A stretch of 64,000 nt of DNA, taken from positions 46,008,271 through 46,072,270 of the forward strand of contig NC_030827.1 of the NCBI RefSeq assembly GCF_001704415.2, given 5' to 3'. The first letter of the stretch is position 1. Each line of letters begins with the position of its first letter. This DNA comes from Capra hircus (taxonomy: Eukaryota > Chordata > Mammalia > Artiodactyla > Bovidae). Under the pieces are notes generated by a model, which did not search any database, was not told the DNA's origin, and saw only the letters and a list, made by a program, of their open reading frames with translations. Made by a program: the position numbers and the translations under genes. Below are positions 11,655 through 23,499 of this stretch, piece by piece.

Positions 11655-12290
11655 TTTATAAACAAATTGTACTGTTTTAAAACAGTTTTAAATTTACAGA
11701 AAAATATAGTTTCCTTGCAGCTCACACCCACTTTTCCCTATTATTAATGCCTTATATTAGAAAGGTGTATGTTTTTATTGCTTAAGGTACATTTGTTATT
11801 GAATAATAAATAACATATAGATAAATACTTATACATTACTTTTAGATAGTATTTATATTTTCTTTCCATTCACATAGTGTTAACTTAAATTTGTTTTTCT
11901 GGTTCAGGAGTCACACCTCCCCCCAAGATATCACATAACCTTAGTCAGTATATCTCCTTATTCCCCCCTTGGTTTTGAGAATTTTTTAAACTTTCCTGTT
12001 TTAGTGATCTTGACAATTTTGGGAAGTAATGATCTTGTATTTGTAGAAGGTCCCTCAAATTAAACCTGTTTATTTCTCTCGTGGTTATACTTTTCTCATG
12101 GTTTTGGTTTTAGAGCAGAGGATCATAGATGAAGGTGAAGATTTATTACAACATATCAAGGATACATGCTATCAACATGGCATCACTGTTGTAGTTGACT
12201 TCTTGAACTTAATCACCTGGACAAAGTAGTATTTGTCAGGTTTTTCCATTAGGTAATATTATGTCCTTTCCATACTGTACTCAAAAGGAG
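11655..12290 (-). mobile_element. Old L1 3' UTR, minus
   Basis: Reverse complement of an L1M-type 3' UTR, recognisable by the segments around 12120-12250 ('atcaaggatacatgctatca', 'tatttgtcaggtttttccat'). Confidence 0.6.
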
Positions 12291-12614
12291 AAACTCAACA
12301 TGCACAGCTGACACAAGGAGCAAGGAGTTAAATCCTACTTCTTGAAGGACAGAATATCCCCATAGGTTATTTCTAATTCTTCTGCATTCAATATATTTAA
12401 AAAAATTATTTGTTTATATCAGAATCAGATTGTTTCAGAATTAGCCATGGGGAGCTCTTTCATTTAGTTTACAAGTTCCTTTGCTATACCTCATCATTGC
12501 TGTATTTATTTTTTAAATAAATCCTTACTGGAACTACAAGTTACTGCAGTATCATCTTGTCTACTTCCTGCCTTGGTTCTAGAATCACCATTTCTCTAAG
12601 GAATCCTTGAGTTT
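12291..12614. other. Unassigned, between old L1 pieces
   Basis: AT-rich with no named repeat. It could be decayed L1 joining the two neighbouring fragments. Confidence 0.3.
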
Positions 12615-12885
12615 TTGTTTTTTCTTTTTTTGCAGAATGGTTTATCAGATTTTTTTTGTAAAGTCCAAAAGTGGAAAAATCCCAAAGCTTTATTAATATT
12701 GGAATGAGTAAATATATTGTGGAGTATTCAGACAATGGGAAATTATACAGTAATGAATATGAATAATCTATAGCCTCAAGCATCCATATGGATGAATCTC
12801 ACAAAAATGATGAGCTTAAGTTTCAAATTACACTAGAATGGATATAATGCGATTCTATTTATAATTGAATCATGCACACTTCCTT
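12615..12885 (+). mobile_element. Old L1 3' ORF2/UTR fragment, plus
   Basis: Carries the L1M pattern 'atggatgaatctcacaaa' with the preceding 'ggagtattcagacaatggg'. Opposite in orientation to 11655-12290, as in a 5'-inverted L1. Confidence 0.55.
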
Positions 12886-12902
12886 ATAAGAGGTCATTCG
12901 GT

Positions 12903-13412
12903 TAGATTTCTATTGCTATTGTAACAAATTACAAATTATTGTAACAAATATGTTTGTTTAGTATAAATAGACCTTACAGTTCTGAATCAAGTCAAGAGTT
13001 CTACATGGGTCTCAATCGGCTAAAACTAAAAGGTTGACAGGGCTGCTTTCCTTTTGCAGGCTCTAAAGGAGTATTCCTTTCTTTGACATTTCCATTTCCT
13101 TAAGGTCACCCACATTCCTTAGCTCATGGGCCCCTTCCTCCATTCCAGTGCTAGCTATGTCAAGCTGCATTCTTCTTATGATGCCATCTCTTTAATTCTC
13201 CATTTTTGCCTCCGTCTTCCACACATATGGCCCTTATGATTTCAAGGGACTCACCTTGATAATGCAGAATAAAATCCTAACTGTAAGGTTAGTTGATTAA
13301 CCAAGTTAACTCCATCTGCAACCTTATCTCCCCTTTGCCATGAAATGAAACATGTTTATAGGTTCCAGGGTTAAGCACATGGTAGGGGCATCATTCTTCC
13401 TGCTAGAATTAT
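12903..13412 (-). mobile_element. MLT1 (MaLR) LTR, minus
   Basis: Nearly complete reverse complement of an MLT1-type LTR: begins in 'tttctattgctattgtaaca', passes 'tgggtctcaatcggctaaaa' and 'ctcatgggccccttcctcc', ends near 'tgccatgaaatgaaac' and 'gttccagggttaag'. No internal gene remains, so it is a solo LTR. Confidence 0.7.
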
Positions 13413-14087
13413 CATTCAAAAATTAATTACATATTTGAATGCCTGTATCGCTAGTAAAACCATGAAGAAAACTGAGGCAGTGATTCTCACTGAAGTTAGA
13501 AGAATGATTCCTTCCAAAAAGAAGATAAGGAAATATAAACAGAAAAAATGAAAATGTATAAGCCTCTCATTTGGCAGTGACTGGCTTCTTAAACAAAAGT
13601 TTCAGGTGGACTCATTGTTAATCTTTATCCTGCATCAGTGGGCACAGTGTTGAGGTACTACGTGTTCTACAATTTGGAATTATTTGTTGTTTTTGCCCTT
13701 ACAATTTTAAAGGTCATTAAGTGCTTTCCAAAATCTATTTAAGATGACTCCAAATAAGCAGGTATACCCACACATGAAAAAGTAGTTATGCATTAATGTG
13801 TACAAAGGTAAATACTTCAATTAAAATGAAAATCTCTGAAGTAAAAGTACTGAATTCATCACATTTTGTCATGTGTTTGACCTGGTCTATGCCACAGAAG
13901 CCTGGCTTGCATCAACTTGGTTCCTTTTACATCAGGCTTCAGGTAAGGTTTAATGACTGGAAGGCATGGACAGAAGATTGAGAATTCAGTAGTTAGGGAG
14001 AAAAAATCTATATTTATAAATATTTTAGTGAATATTTACAAAAATATTTAGAAAAAACATAGTTGTAATCCATTTTGTTAACATGTG
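13413..14087. other. Unassigned DNA
   Basis: No named repeat. A 61-codon frame at 13796-13981 is not protein-like. Confidence 0.4.
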
Positions 14088-14136
14088 GAGGACTGATTTT
14101 AAAGCTGAAACTCCAATACTTTGGCCACCTGATGCG
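14088..14136 (+). mobile_element. BovB 3' part, left piece of a split copy
   Basis: About 49 bases of BovB ending at 'ggccacctgatgcg'. The next BovB bases reappear at about 15854, on the far side of an LTR. Confidence 0.8.
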
Positions 14137-15853
14137 GAACTCCGCCCATGGCAAAGGTCATGAGGAAAGAGGCTTGGCATACGCAAAGGTGTGATCAAGC
14201 CTCAGGAAACCCCCTGTTCCTGAGCATCTACCCCCAAAACCAGAGTCTATCTACTTTACTGTTTCATGCTCTCGCCTACACCTCTGACTTTATGGGGGGT
14301 TGTTCCCCACTGGTTCTCTCGGAGAAGGAGTAAACATGCAGCTCCAAGTCAACAAAAATTCCTGGGCATGACAAGAGTGTTTCAGCTTACGGACTCCTCT
14401 GAAGGTTATCTAGCCCACCTGAATAGGTTCCTGCAGCCACATGTGATTGTTTACAGCCTCCCAACCTGAGAGGCACAAGATGTTTTAGACTTACTAAAGG
14501 CAAATTCTTTTGGAAAATTGTCCGTATAGTGGGTTGGTTAGGAATTATATTGGTGAAGGGTTTTTCATTTGTTCTGCCAATAATTGCAGCTAATTCCCTG
14601 CCCTGGGTGGGACAAGTGTGTCTCAGGTCAAACCTCTCTGCTGGCAGACTAGCTTGTGTGACAGGATTATCCATACTCCTGCCACTACCACATGATTGTT
14701 TACTACCTCTCAACCATAAACAGCACAGAGAGCTTTGGAGTATTTTGAGAGTCTTAATTAGCATAGGGCTTTTCTCACTGTTGAGTCAATGACTGCCGCC
14801 AGGCCTCCATATCCTTAGGTACCTGGAAATATATTAATCAATGCATTTGGAATATGGAAAGGAAATATGATAGTTTTTAAGGTTAGCAATACTAGACTTT
14901 TTGAGTTAATGAATTTTCTCTTTTGTAATAGATCACTGTACTTTGTTATAAATCACTGTGTCCTTGCTATGTAAAAATGTAACTTTATCACTACCTTAAG
15001 ACTAAATAGATCTTTAGGGGAACATTGGTGAAAGGATTTTCATTTGTTGGGCTGATGTTTGCTGCTAAATCTCCATATTCCCTGCCCTTATAATGAATAT
15101 AAGATATAGGAGAAATAACTATTAACCTTTAAGCATATAGGAGAAATAAGTATTAACCTTAAAGATTAATCATGTTAACCTTGGGTTAAATAAATTCCTT
15201 TCTTGATTGTAACTCACTACACCCCCACCCTATAGGAATGCAACTTTGTTTGGAGGGTGGTGCCTGGTTTAAGAAAAAACACCCTTGGAAAAAAGTAAGT
15301 TTTTTGGTTATCAGAAAGAAAGGATCATAAAATGTCAGCAAGTCTCATGGCCAGAAGATGATGTAAAACCACTAAGACTTTTTTATACATTTATGTGAAG
15401 CACCTGATTTTGAGAAAGGTCAGGACTGCTGACCCCCAAATGACTCTGTATTCATCCTTATGTGTAACAAAAGGTATATAAGCAAACCCCAAAATAAAGA
15501 AATCAGATCAGTTTCCGGAAAGACTGATTCCCCCATGTCACTTCTTTCTTGCTCTCTGTTTTTCTGGCTGAATTCCCATCTGGTGCATGGGTATCCACCA
15601 AGCCTGCTAATCTTGCCTGGGCTTCTAAGATCGGACCAGGGAGGCCTCAGTGCCTCCTCTCCTTCGGGAGAATGGGAAGACGCCTGTGGCCTACGTAGGT
15701 GGTGATTGGTATTCCATGTAAACCAAGTTATTCAGCCTTTTTCTCTGCTAATTTTCTAATCCCTCTCTATCTGTAATTAAATAAGTTATTTCCAAGGACA
15801 CTGACTCCATCCCCACCTTCGAATCACCCTGGATCCACCAGGGCTGGACCCTG
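14137..15853 (+). mobile_element. Endogenous retrovirus solo LTR inserted in BovB
   Basis: About 1.7 kb of non-BovB sequence lies exactly between two contiguous halves of one BovB 3' end. It has a TATA-like box and AATAAA close together near its right end (15474-15498), then a C/T-rich U5-like part, and no gag, pol or env frame. Internal direct repeats are present: 14545-14605 with 15021-15090, 14437-14487 with 14688-14740, and a 31-bp tandem pair at 15104-15165. The TG...CA ends and the target duplication are not clear; boundaries are good to about 6 bases. Family is probably a bovine BTLTR type, unconfirmed. Confidence 0.65.
15474..15498 (+). promoter_or_regulatory. LTR TATA-like box and AATAAA
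   Basis: 'gtatataa' at 15474-15481 is followed by 'aataaa' at 15493-15498, the arrangement expected at the U3/R part of a retroviral LTR. Activity is not shown by sequence alone. Confidence 0.5.
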
Positions 15854-16077
15854 GCAAGCTGACTCATTTGAAAAGACCCTGATGCTGGGAAAGATTGAGG
15901 GCAGGAGGAAAAGGGGATGACAGAGGATGAGATGGTTGGATGGCATCACTAACTCAATGGACATGGGTTTGGGTAGACTCTGGCAGTTGGTGATGGACAG
16001 GGAGGCCTGGAGTGCTGCAGTTCATGGGGTTGCAGAGTCAGACACGACTGAGCGACTGAACTGGAACTGGAACTGGG
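15854..16077 (+). mobile_element. BovB 3' part, right piece of a split copy
   Basis: Resumes in 'agctgactcatttgaaaag' and continues to the BovB terminus and '(ACTGG)n'-like tail. Forms one insertion with 14088-14136. Confidence 0.85.
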
Positions 16078-16125
16078 AAAGTTCAGTGACCTTCTTATTA
16101 AACATAAATCATTTTGTTGTTATTG

Positions 16126-16272
16126 CTATTGCCATTCCTCCTTTCTCTTCCAACTCCGTATTTTTCTTCCTTTTATTTTTTCTCATTTTTTTCTTCACTT
16201 CCTCCTCTTCCTTTTTCTCTATAGTCTTTGTCTTCTTCAGTTTCTTTTTTTCTAGTGTTTTTGCCTCTGTCC
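16126..16272. repeat. Polypyrimidine tract (T/C rich on plus strand)
   Basis: About 145 bases almost free of A and G, with TTC and TCC runs. Such tracts can form triplex DNA in principle. No named repeat family. Confidence 0.75.
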
Positions 16273-16330
16273 TTCAGGGAGAGTTATTACTCTCTTGATC
16301 TTCCTTTAACTCAAAACAGAAGCTCTTTTG

Positions 16331-16547
16331 GGATTTCCCTGGTAGCTCAGCTGGTGAAAAATCCTCCTGCAATGAGGGAGAAATGGATTCGATCCCTGGG
16401 TTGGGAAAGACCCTGGAGGAGGGAAAGACCACCCACTCCACTATTCTGGCCTGGAGAATTCCACAAACTACATAGTCTGGACTGGACTGTATATAGTCCA
16501 TGGGGTCACAAAGAGTCGGACTTGACTGAGTGACTTTTACTTTTGAG
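16331..16547 (+). mobile_element. Bov-tA SINE, plus
   Basis: Begins with the tRNA-like head 'ggatttccctggtagctcag' and ends 'ttgactgagtgacttttac'. Full length. Confidence 0.9.
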
Positions 16548-17595
16548 TAAAAAATAAAAGTGTAGAGGACCACATAATTAGGTCAAATAATCTCACCACT
16601 GCTTATACCAAAATATTATGTAAAAGAGTGGTTTCTAGATGTCACTATGACTACAAATATTTTCCATTGTTACTTCTTCTGCATCCTTTACTTTAGTAAG
16701 ATCAAAGATAAATATCTACTGTATAGAGTAAAATGGTAGAGGAAATAACTAACCATAGCTTGAAATTGAACAGATAATGGTTTTCCTTTTCATTCTGGCA
16801 TAAGAAAAAAAAAAGAAAAAAATCACTACATGAAAAATTCATTAGTATGTGAATTGTTAGGTAAAAGCTTTATGAAAATATAAAAGAAGAAAGGAATTAA
16901 AAGAGTATTTGATTGTGGTGTAGCATCATATATGACCTTAAACCTGACTATTTTTTCTTCTCTTAAAGTGACCATTTTCTCTTCTTTCCTGAATATTATC
17001 TTAAAAGAATTACTAGTTGTTCTAATAATGTCAGCAATGAGGGAGAAAGAGTAAGAGAAGCTAAGTTTTTAGATTGCATGCAGTTACTAGCTTCTGCAAA
17101 AGTATTTTGACTTTTTCATATAGGTACATTAGAGAATAAAACAGATTTCTAAATAAAAATGTGTTCATATAAGTGTATGCGAATGTAATAATTAGTATTC
17201 TACTATTTCCATGAATGACTATACATATAGGAAGCTTTATGGTATAGATATAAAGTATGCTCTCTCTGAGGTAAAACTGCCTGAATTTAAAAATTAACTA
17301 AAAAAAAAATAACTAAATTAGGACCATGTGATCAACAATAATTAAGCTAACCTGTATAATCTTAGGTCAAACCTATAAATTTAGAATAATGAATTCAAAT
17401 ATTTTTGTAAACATATATACTCTTTCAAAATATCTAGAATACATTAGGCATTTATATATACCAGTAATTATGACAAAAGCTTAATCTATGAAATTTCAAT
17501 ATATATAACATATACCTTTAGTCATACATCTTAATATCAAATAAATGAATATTGCATTCTATTTATTCATATATTATTTACCTTTTCTAAAAATA
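16548..17595. other. Unassigned AT-rich DNA
   Basis: About 1 kb with A and T runs and no recognised repeat or gene. Confidence 0.4.
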
Positions 17596-17972
17596 ATTCA
17601 TGCTTTTGAACTGTGGTATTAGAGAAGATTTTTGAGAGTCCCTTGAACTGAAAGGAGATCAAACCAGTCAATCCTAAAGGAAATCAGTCCTGAATATTCA
17701 CTGAAAGGACAGATGCTGAAGCTGAAGCCCCAATACTTTGGCCACCTGATGCGAAGAACAGGCTCATTGGAAAAGACTCTGATGCTAGGAAAGATTGAAG
17801 GCAGGAGGAGAAGGGGACAACAGAGGATGAGATGGTTGGATGGCATCATCAATTCCATGGACATGAGTTTGAGCAAGCTCCAGGACTTGGTGATGGACAG
17901 GGAAGCATGGCGTTCTTTAGTCCATGAGGACGCAAAGAACTGGATATGACTGAGAGATTGAACTGAACTGAA
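17596..17972 (+). mobile_element. BovB 3' end, plus
   Basis: 5'-truncated copy beginning at the 'tgcttttgaactgtggt' point of ORF2 and ending with 'tgaactgaactg'. An open frame at 17713-17949 keeps the C-terminal 'RMRWLDGIINSMDMSLSKL' motif of BovB ORF2, without a catalytic domain. Confidence 0.9.
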
Positions 17973-18529
17973 AAATTATAGGAATTTGATAATAACGAGA
18001 AATACATGAAACATGTAAAATCAAGATAAATGTCCATGGTCCTTTAGGATCACCGTAGGTACTGCTAAATTTATGGAACTAACTGGAGATAATGCACTGC
18101 TAGTGGTCATAATCTCATGATCATGATCATAGAAACCAACAAAAATTTAATTTCTAAATGTAGTTTAGAAAGTTTCTAATGATTTTAATATACTTTCACT
18201 CTTTTGTGTCTATTGTGTGTCTGTGTTATATTTGCATTGACATGGCCAGTAGGTATTGGGATATACAAAATGGAATTTCATGACAGAGTTTGATGAGAGA
18301 AATGTTTCAAGTTCTGTCCTTATCTCTTCATTCTTTTCTGTCTATGAGCTTTCTGTTGAAAACTTCACAGACTGCTATCATTTTAACCTCCTCAGTTATG
18401 TCCATGTCCCAGTTCTGCAACTGGCACTTTGAATTCTCTAATTAGATTCTGCATTTTCAACAGTTGCTGGTTATTTCTACATGTGAAATCCTTCCATCTA
18501 CAACATTTTCTGGGAAAGGAGAACAAAAT
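17973..18529. other. Unassigned DNA
   Basis: No repeat or coding signal recognised. Confidence 0.4.
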
Positions 18530-18665
18530 AGTAAATGCATATCACTGACATTTTATAGGTAAGAAAACTGGGTCTCAGAATTTATGTATGGTACTTTGAA
18601 ACACAGATTTAGTAACTAGAAAAGTAGAGGCTAAAATAGATCATTGGAGTTCAAATCTGTTGTCC
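18530..18665 (+). mobile_element. MIR-like SINE fragment
   Basis: Core pattern of MIR ('cattttataggtaagaaaac', then 'gggtctcagaa', then 'gagttcaaatctgttgtcc') in the right order but diverged. Confidence 0.4.
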
Positions 18666-19262
18666 TTTCTATATGGCACTGTTAATGTAAATGTATTCTA
18701 ATGCATAACAATGTTATAATAATTCAGTTTTATTATATCACTGTGCTTATATCATCCAGCATAATTTGTGGCCAGCTCCAAGTTAATTTATTTCATTTGC
18801 TTTATCCAGCCTTGTATATACAGAAAAGACTTTTTTCACTAAGTTATCAGAATGAACTGCTCCACATTATGCTTTGATGATAGCATTATTGCTTTGTGTT
18901 CTTTGGGGTATTGCAGATTCAAAAGTATAAAGCTCATTAACATGAAACAGCTCCCTGAGGAGACGTGTTATGTGGAATCCAATGTTTACAAACATTTATA
19001 GCCTTATTCATCTAAAAGTCGCCCATTAGTTGGCAGTAAATCAGTGTGATTTGCATTGAAATACACTATTTACCCTTAGTAGCCATGCATCTGTATATAT
19101 AGAGAGACACAACTATGGAATATCGTATTTTAAGTTAAAGGAATGCATTAACAAATTTAAAAGAAGATGCATGATTTATTTTCATGTACAAATCAGTGAC
19201 AATTTATGATTTATTTTCAATAGTGGTTCATAGCTCCAATTTCTTCAAACTTAACCATATAG
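18666..19262. other. Non-repeat DNA; 18870-19080 looks conserved
   Basis: No repeat name fits. 18870-19080 is compositionally balanced, lacks homopolymers, and reads like a conserved non-coding element (for example 'gctcattaacatgaaacagc'). This is only an impression that needs alignment. Confidence 0.25.
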
Positions 19263-19482
19263 GTGTGTGTGCTAAGTGGCTTCAGTCATGTATGACTCTT
19301 TGTGACCCCATGGACTGTAGCCAGCCAGGCTCCTCTATCCATATTATTTGCCAGGCAAGAATAACTGAATGGGATACCATTTCCTTCTCCAGGGGATCTT
19401 CCCAACCCAGGGATCAAACCTGGTCTCTTACATCCCCTGCCTTGGCAGGTGGGTTCTTTAACTAGCATCACCTAGGAAGCCC
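19263..19482 (-). mobile_element. Bov-tA SINE, minus
   Basis: Full-length minus copy from 'gtgtgtgctaagtggcttc' to 'acctaggaagccc'. Confidence 0.9.
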
Positions 19483-20025
19483 AACTTTTTAGGCATTACT
19501 TTCAATTCTGAGAAACTTAACAAAATCATCTTAATACTGAATGGTAATATTTCCTATACTGAATTGCAATGAATTGATCTCAGTTATAATATAGGAAGTT
19601 AAGTCAGGATTTTATATTAATGTATTTATAACATGTAAGAAAATATACTCACTATCATATGGTTGTATTATTTTATTCATTTATTTAATAAATTTTCATT
19701 AAACTCAAAATATGTCAGGCTTTTTACAGTAGATGCAGTTATAAAGGAAAGAAAGTCTCTATTGTTATCATATACATTAAAAGAAGGCACAAAAATAAAA
19801 CCTAAGTCAAAAACTAGAGGATAGGATATCTTTAGAAAAAAAAAAAAAAAAACACAAAAACGACACAAGAACTGAAACAGACAAGGGCAAAATTTAGTAT
19901 CTCAGTAATTTTCCTGTATATCTAAACAAACATTTAGAGAAGACTTTTCTTTTTTCCTATATATGGTCTGTGACTGAAAATCTATTTGACCACCCAAATC
20001 TGCACTTCTTCCTCACAGAGAAAAC
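19483..20025. other. Unassigned DNA
   Basis: AT-rich; includes an A run near 19840-19858 that is not attached to any retroelement I recognise. Confidence 0.4.
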
Positions 20026-20110
20026 ACTGGATTGGCCAAAAACTTTGCTCAGGGTTTTTCATAAGGTGTTATAGAAAAAAATCAGACAAACTTTTTGGCC
20101 AGTCCAATAT
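20026..20110. mobile_element. Mariner-derived palindromic element (MITE-like)
   Basis: About 85 bases that fold on themselves: the left arm 'actggattggccaaaaactt' is nearly the reverse complement of the right arm 'ctttttggccagtccaat'. This is the short palindromic mariner remnant common in ruminant DNA. It has no transposase. Confidence 0.75.
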
Positions 20111-21042
20111 TTGCCTAAGCAGGGACTATATGCTCCATACCCATTTGTATTTAGGTAAGGCCATGTCAGTAGTTCTTGTAAAGGGAATATGAATAAAGTG
20201 ATGGGTCTCTTTGAAGCTGAAATATCAAAAATCTGTCTTCCAGACTTCCAGTTTCTGCTCTGGTATGCAAAAAGATTGGACAGCATTACTTCAATTATAA
20301 AGAAAACAAACAACTAAAAACACTAAGTACATTGGAACACTATAACTTCATTTAGACTTGCAAGAGAATTGAGGTGCAGGACAAACAGCCACCCTGAAAT
20401 GTGGAGAGAAATGTGAATATATAAAACGACAACAAAGATCTGTACACAAAAGTTCTGGAGCCATAAACTGGAAGGCCATTTAAACAGTAATACTGTGAAA
20501 TTACTGGGACTGAATATAGACTAACATGAACTTCAGAAATCCACAGAGCCAGTTTTATGGTCCAGTGGGGAAGTTCCTCTTTGGTTTTATCTGCAGCTAT
20601 CCCACGAGGTTCTCACTTGTTAAAGTCAGGAAAGACTCTGTGGCACTATAAGTAGAGAGGAAAGCAATCATCATGAAAGATTTCCACTGAGTTCTACCTA
20701 ACAAAGTCCTGTTAATCATGGGAAAGACTTTAGAAGAGCCTTATTCCTTCTAGGCAGTAGGACATACTCCAAATTCCTGTGCTTTCTAGTTTTCCAAGCT
20801 CATATCTGGTGAAAATAGTGGCACTATGTAAAACTTATCAAAAGGAAGCTTGAAAAGCTGTATAAATTTCAGCAATGCAGGTAAGATAACACCATCATAA
20901 TGAAGATTTATCAGTCAAAACTGTGTAAGTATGTTAAACCAAAATATACTGTTTTTATTATTGTTACTGCAGTTACAAATAATATTGGTGGAAACACACA
21001 GGTGGTATCTATTTCATATAACAAGTCCAGTGGTAGGAGTGT
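20111..21042. other. Unassigned DNA
   Basis: About 0.9 kb of mixed composition with no named repeat and no convincing frame. The 84-codon minus frame at 20059-20313 overlaps the mariner remnant and is chance. Confidence 0.4.
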
Positions 21043-21116
21043 GTACATTCTACAGTCATGAGTGACTCTTTGCGACCCTATGCACTGTAGCACCCCAGGC
21101 TCCTCTGTCCATGGGC
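21043..21116 (-). mobile_element. Bov-tA SINE fragment, minus
   Basis: Only the tail half ('gagtgactctttgcgaccct' to 'ctgtccatggg') is present. Confidence 0.75.
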
Positions 21117-21359
21117 CAGTGGTAGGCAGTGCAGGACTAATGCACCATCAGGCTCCAAACATATCATCTTCCTTCCCCAAAAAACTCACCAGATGGGTCT
21201 TCGTCACCTGCATATGTTTCACTTTTTATCATAAGAGCACTTGTGTGGCTTCAATCACAATGTCTATGCCTAAGTAGGAGGGAAAATGATGAAGGAAGGC
21301 AAGCTCAAGTAACAGAAACAGGCTGTTGGTGCTGGAGTTAGTAAACAAGAGGAAATTTT

Positions 21360-23350
21360 AGCATTAGATTATAATAAAGATATAGCCAGAAGCAAAATCA
21401 AGAACTGTCTTGTAGTTGATGGTAGATTTGAAGATAAGTTAGATTATTTTTAGCATTAATACACTGTGAAGCCATCTAACACTTTTAAAATGGGGAGTGA
21501 GTTTACTTCAGTTATAATTCAAAAAACATCACTCTGGCTTCCTATATGGACTATGAATTGATAGCAATAAATGGAAACAAGAAAGATTGAATTAAATGAC
21601 ATTAGAAATGACTAAGGACTATGACTTTAACTTGGATGTCAGAGATAAAGAGAGATAGGATGACTTAGGTACATTTCAGGTGCAGATCTTTTAGGATGTA
21701 TTGAAGGTTGGATATAGGCAATGAGGAAAGAGGAGGAATAATATTTTGGTATGAACTGGATAATTAATTGAGGAAGTTGAGATGAGGGTCAGATTTGGAG
21801 GGAAATTCTATTTTGCACATGTTAAATTCAAGATGGCTTTACATTCTGAGTGGCTATGTGTCTGTGCATGCTAAGTTGCTTCAGTGTCCCACTCTTGGTG
21901 ACCCTATGGACCATAATAGCCTGCCAGGCTATTCTGTCCTTGGGATTCTCCAGGCGTGAATACTGGAGTGGGTTGCCATGCTGTCCTCCAGGGGATCTTC
22001 CTGACACAGGGGTAGAACCTGTGTCTTTAACATCTCCTGCGTTAGCAGGTGGGTTCTTTACCACTAGCGCCATGTGGGAAGCCCTCTAAGTGGCTATATA
22101 CAGTTATAAATTAGAGATTTGTTTGGAACTTGATAGAGATCTGGAATGCAGGTGTAAGTTTGTGGCATTATCCCTATATACATGGTCTTCACATCTGAGA
22201 ATAATATATGCAATCATGAGGGTTGGGGGGGTAGGTATAGAAAAGAAAAGAGTATAGGATCAAACCCTGTTCAGAATACATAAAATAAAGGATATGCTCA
22301 TAGAAGTAGACTGACAAGGTGTAGCCATTGAGCTAAAGGAAAACTAGAAAACTGTTACAGAATCTATGGGAGGAGAATGGTGAATGAAGCAACACACAGA
22401 GAGCTCAAGGAGATGCAGATTTAGCCCTGTATTTTGGACCTGGACCTGGCAGAGTTCTGCCAACCTTTACAAGAGCTTTGCCCTGCCACTGTCCTCCCAC
22501 CAAATTCACATAATCACCTCTTATTCCAGGATAAGACATTTAGCACTGATCAGTCAGAGTCACAATGGGAGACAAAGAGCCCACTCACACTAGGATCATG
22601 TAAGGTGGGTTCATTTGTTCATATAGAGATTAATTACAAATATGCAAGTGGGGCTTAGGAAAACCACAGTGGATGCTCTGCAAACCCATGGCTAACAGTG
22701 GCAGAACTTTTACAACCACTAAGCCAAGAGTTCAGAAGACAGAAAGTGACTACCAGAAGCAAGGGAGAAGAATCCATAGATGAGCACTGCTCTAGTAGCT
22801 ATTTTCTAAATGAGCTAGGTGTAGAAATTGTGAGCTAGAAAACTGTGAGTAAGCATTTTCAAATTTCAATAGGCTAACTGTATGCTTGTATCTAATAATA
22901 ACAATGATTTGGTTTATCTAAAAAAAAGTAGTTTTGGAAGGGTAAGGATATGAGTCATTCTTTAGAGGGATGTATATTAAATGTGTTGACAGATCTTTAG
23001 AGAAGTTTTACTATAAAGAGGAAGTATAAAATCATAAAGTAATAGAAATGATTGTGGTATCCAGAGAGTAAATGTGTTTTAGAGGTTCAGTGGTTACTGT
23101 TACTATTGTCAATGCTGTTCCTGTTTTTGTTGCCTTAAGATGGAATATTACTGGGGCAGATTTTTATGATCCTGGAGGGTTCAAGAAGCAAAAAAAAAAA
23201 AGCCTGAAAATGCATAAGAGAAAACTGCACCTTGTGAAGTCAACAGAGGTACAGATTCTACATAAAAAGGCAATGGTCGAAAGAGTTATATAGAAAACAT
23301 AACAGCTAAGCTAGGATCAAAAGACAGGTAGAGAAAGAATTCTTACTTAC
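21360..23350 (-). mobile_element. L2 LINE, minus, split by a SINE
   Basis: Diverged reverse complement of the L2 ORF2 C-terminal half. Landmarks include the segment around 21525-21550 ('acatcactctggcttcctat') and 21815-21840 ('ttgcacatgttaaattcaag') in L2 order. It continues after the Bov-tA at 21858-22084. No open frame. The right boundary is uncertain. Confidence 0.5.
21858..22084 (-). mobile_element. Bov-tA SINE, minus, with target duplication
   Basis: Full-length copy flanked by a 13-bp direct repeat with one mismatch: 'tctgagtggctat' at 21845-21857 and 'tctaagtggctat' at 22085-22097. It sits inside the L2 copy. Confidence 0.95.
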
Positions 23351-23499
23351 TGAACAGGCATAAAGACTAAGGTATTTGGAATAATCATTAAGAATTTTAA
23401 TAGAACGTAGAGTTGTACATGAGGTATGGGGAAATACAAGTTGTGAGACAAGTTCAAGCAGAATTTCATATGCTGTGTTAACCACTCTTTACCTTAGGC

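Noticed and set aside
14387..14764. 125-codon minus frame and several plus frames in 14148-14792 and 15460-15705
   Set aside because: All are inside the solo LTR. No gag, pol or env motif can be seen in them.
16228..16533. 101-codon plus frame and 99-codon minus frame over 16228-16573
   Set aside because: Shadow frames of a polypyrimidine tract and a Bov-tA SINE.
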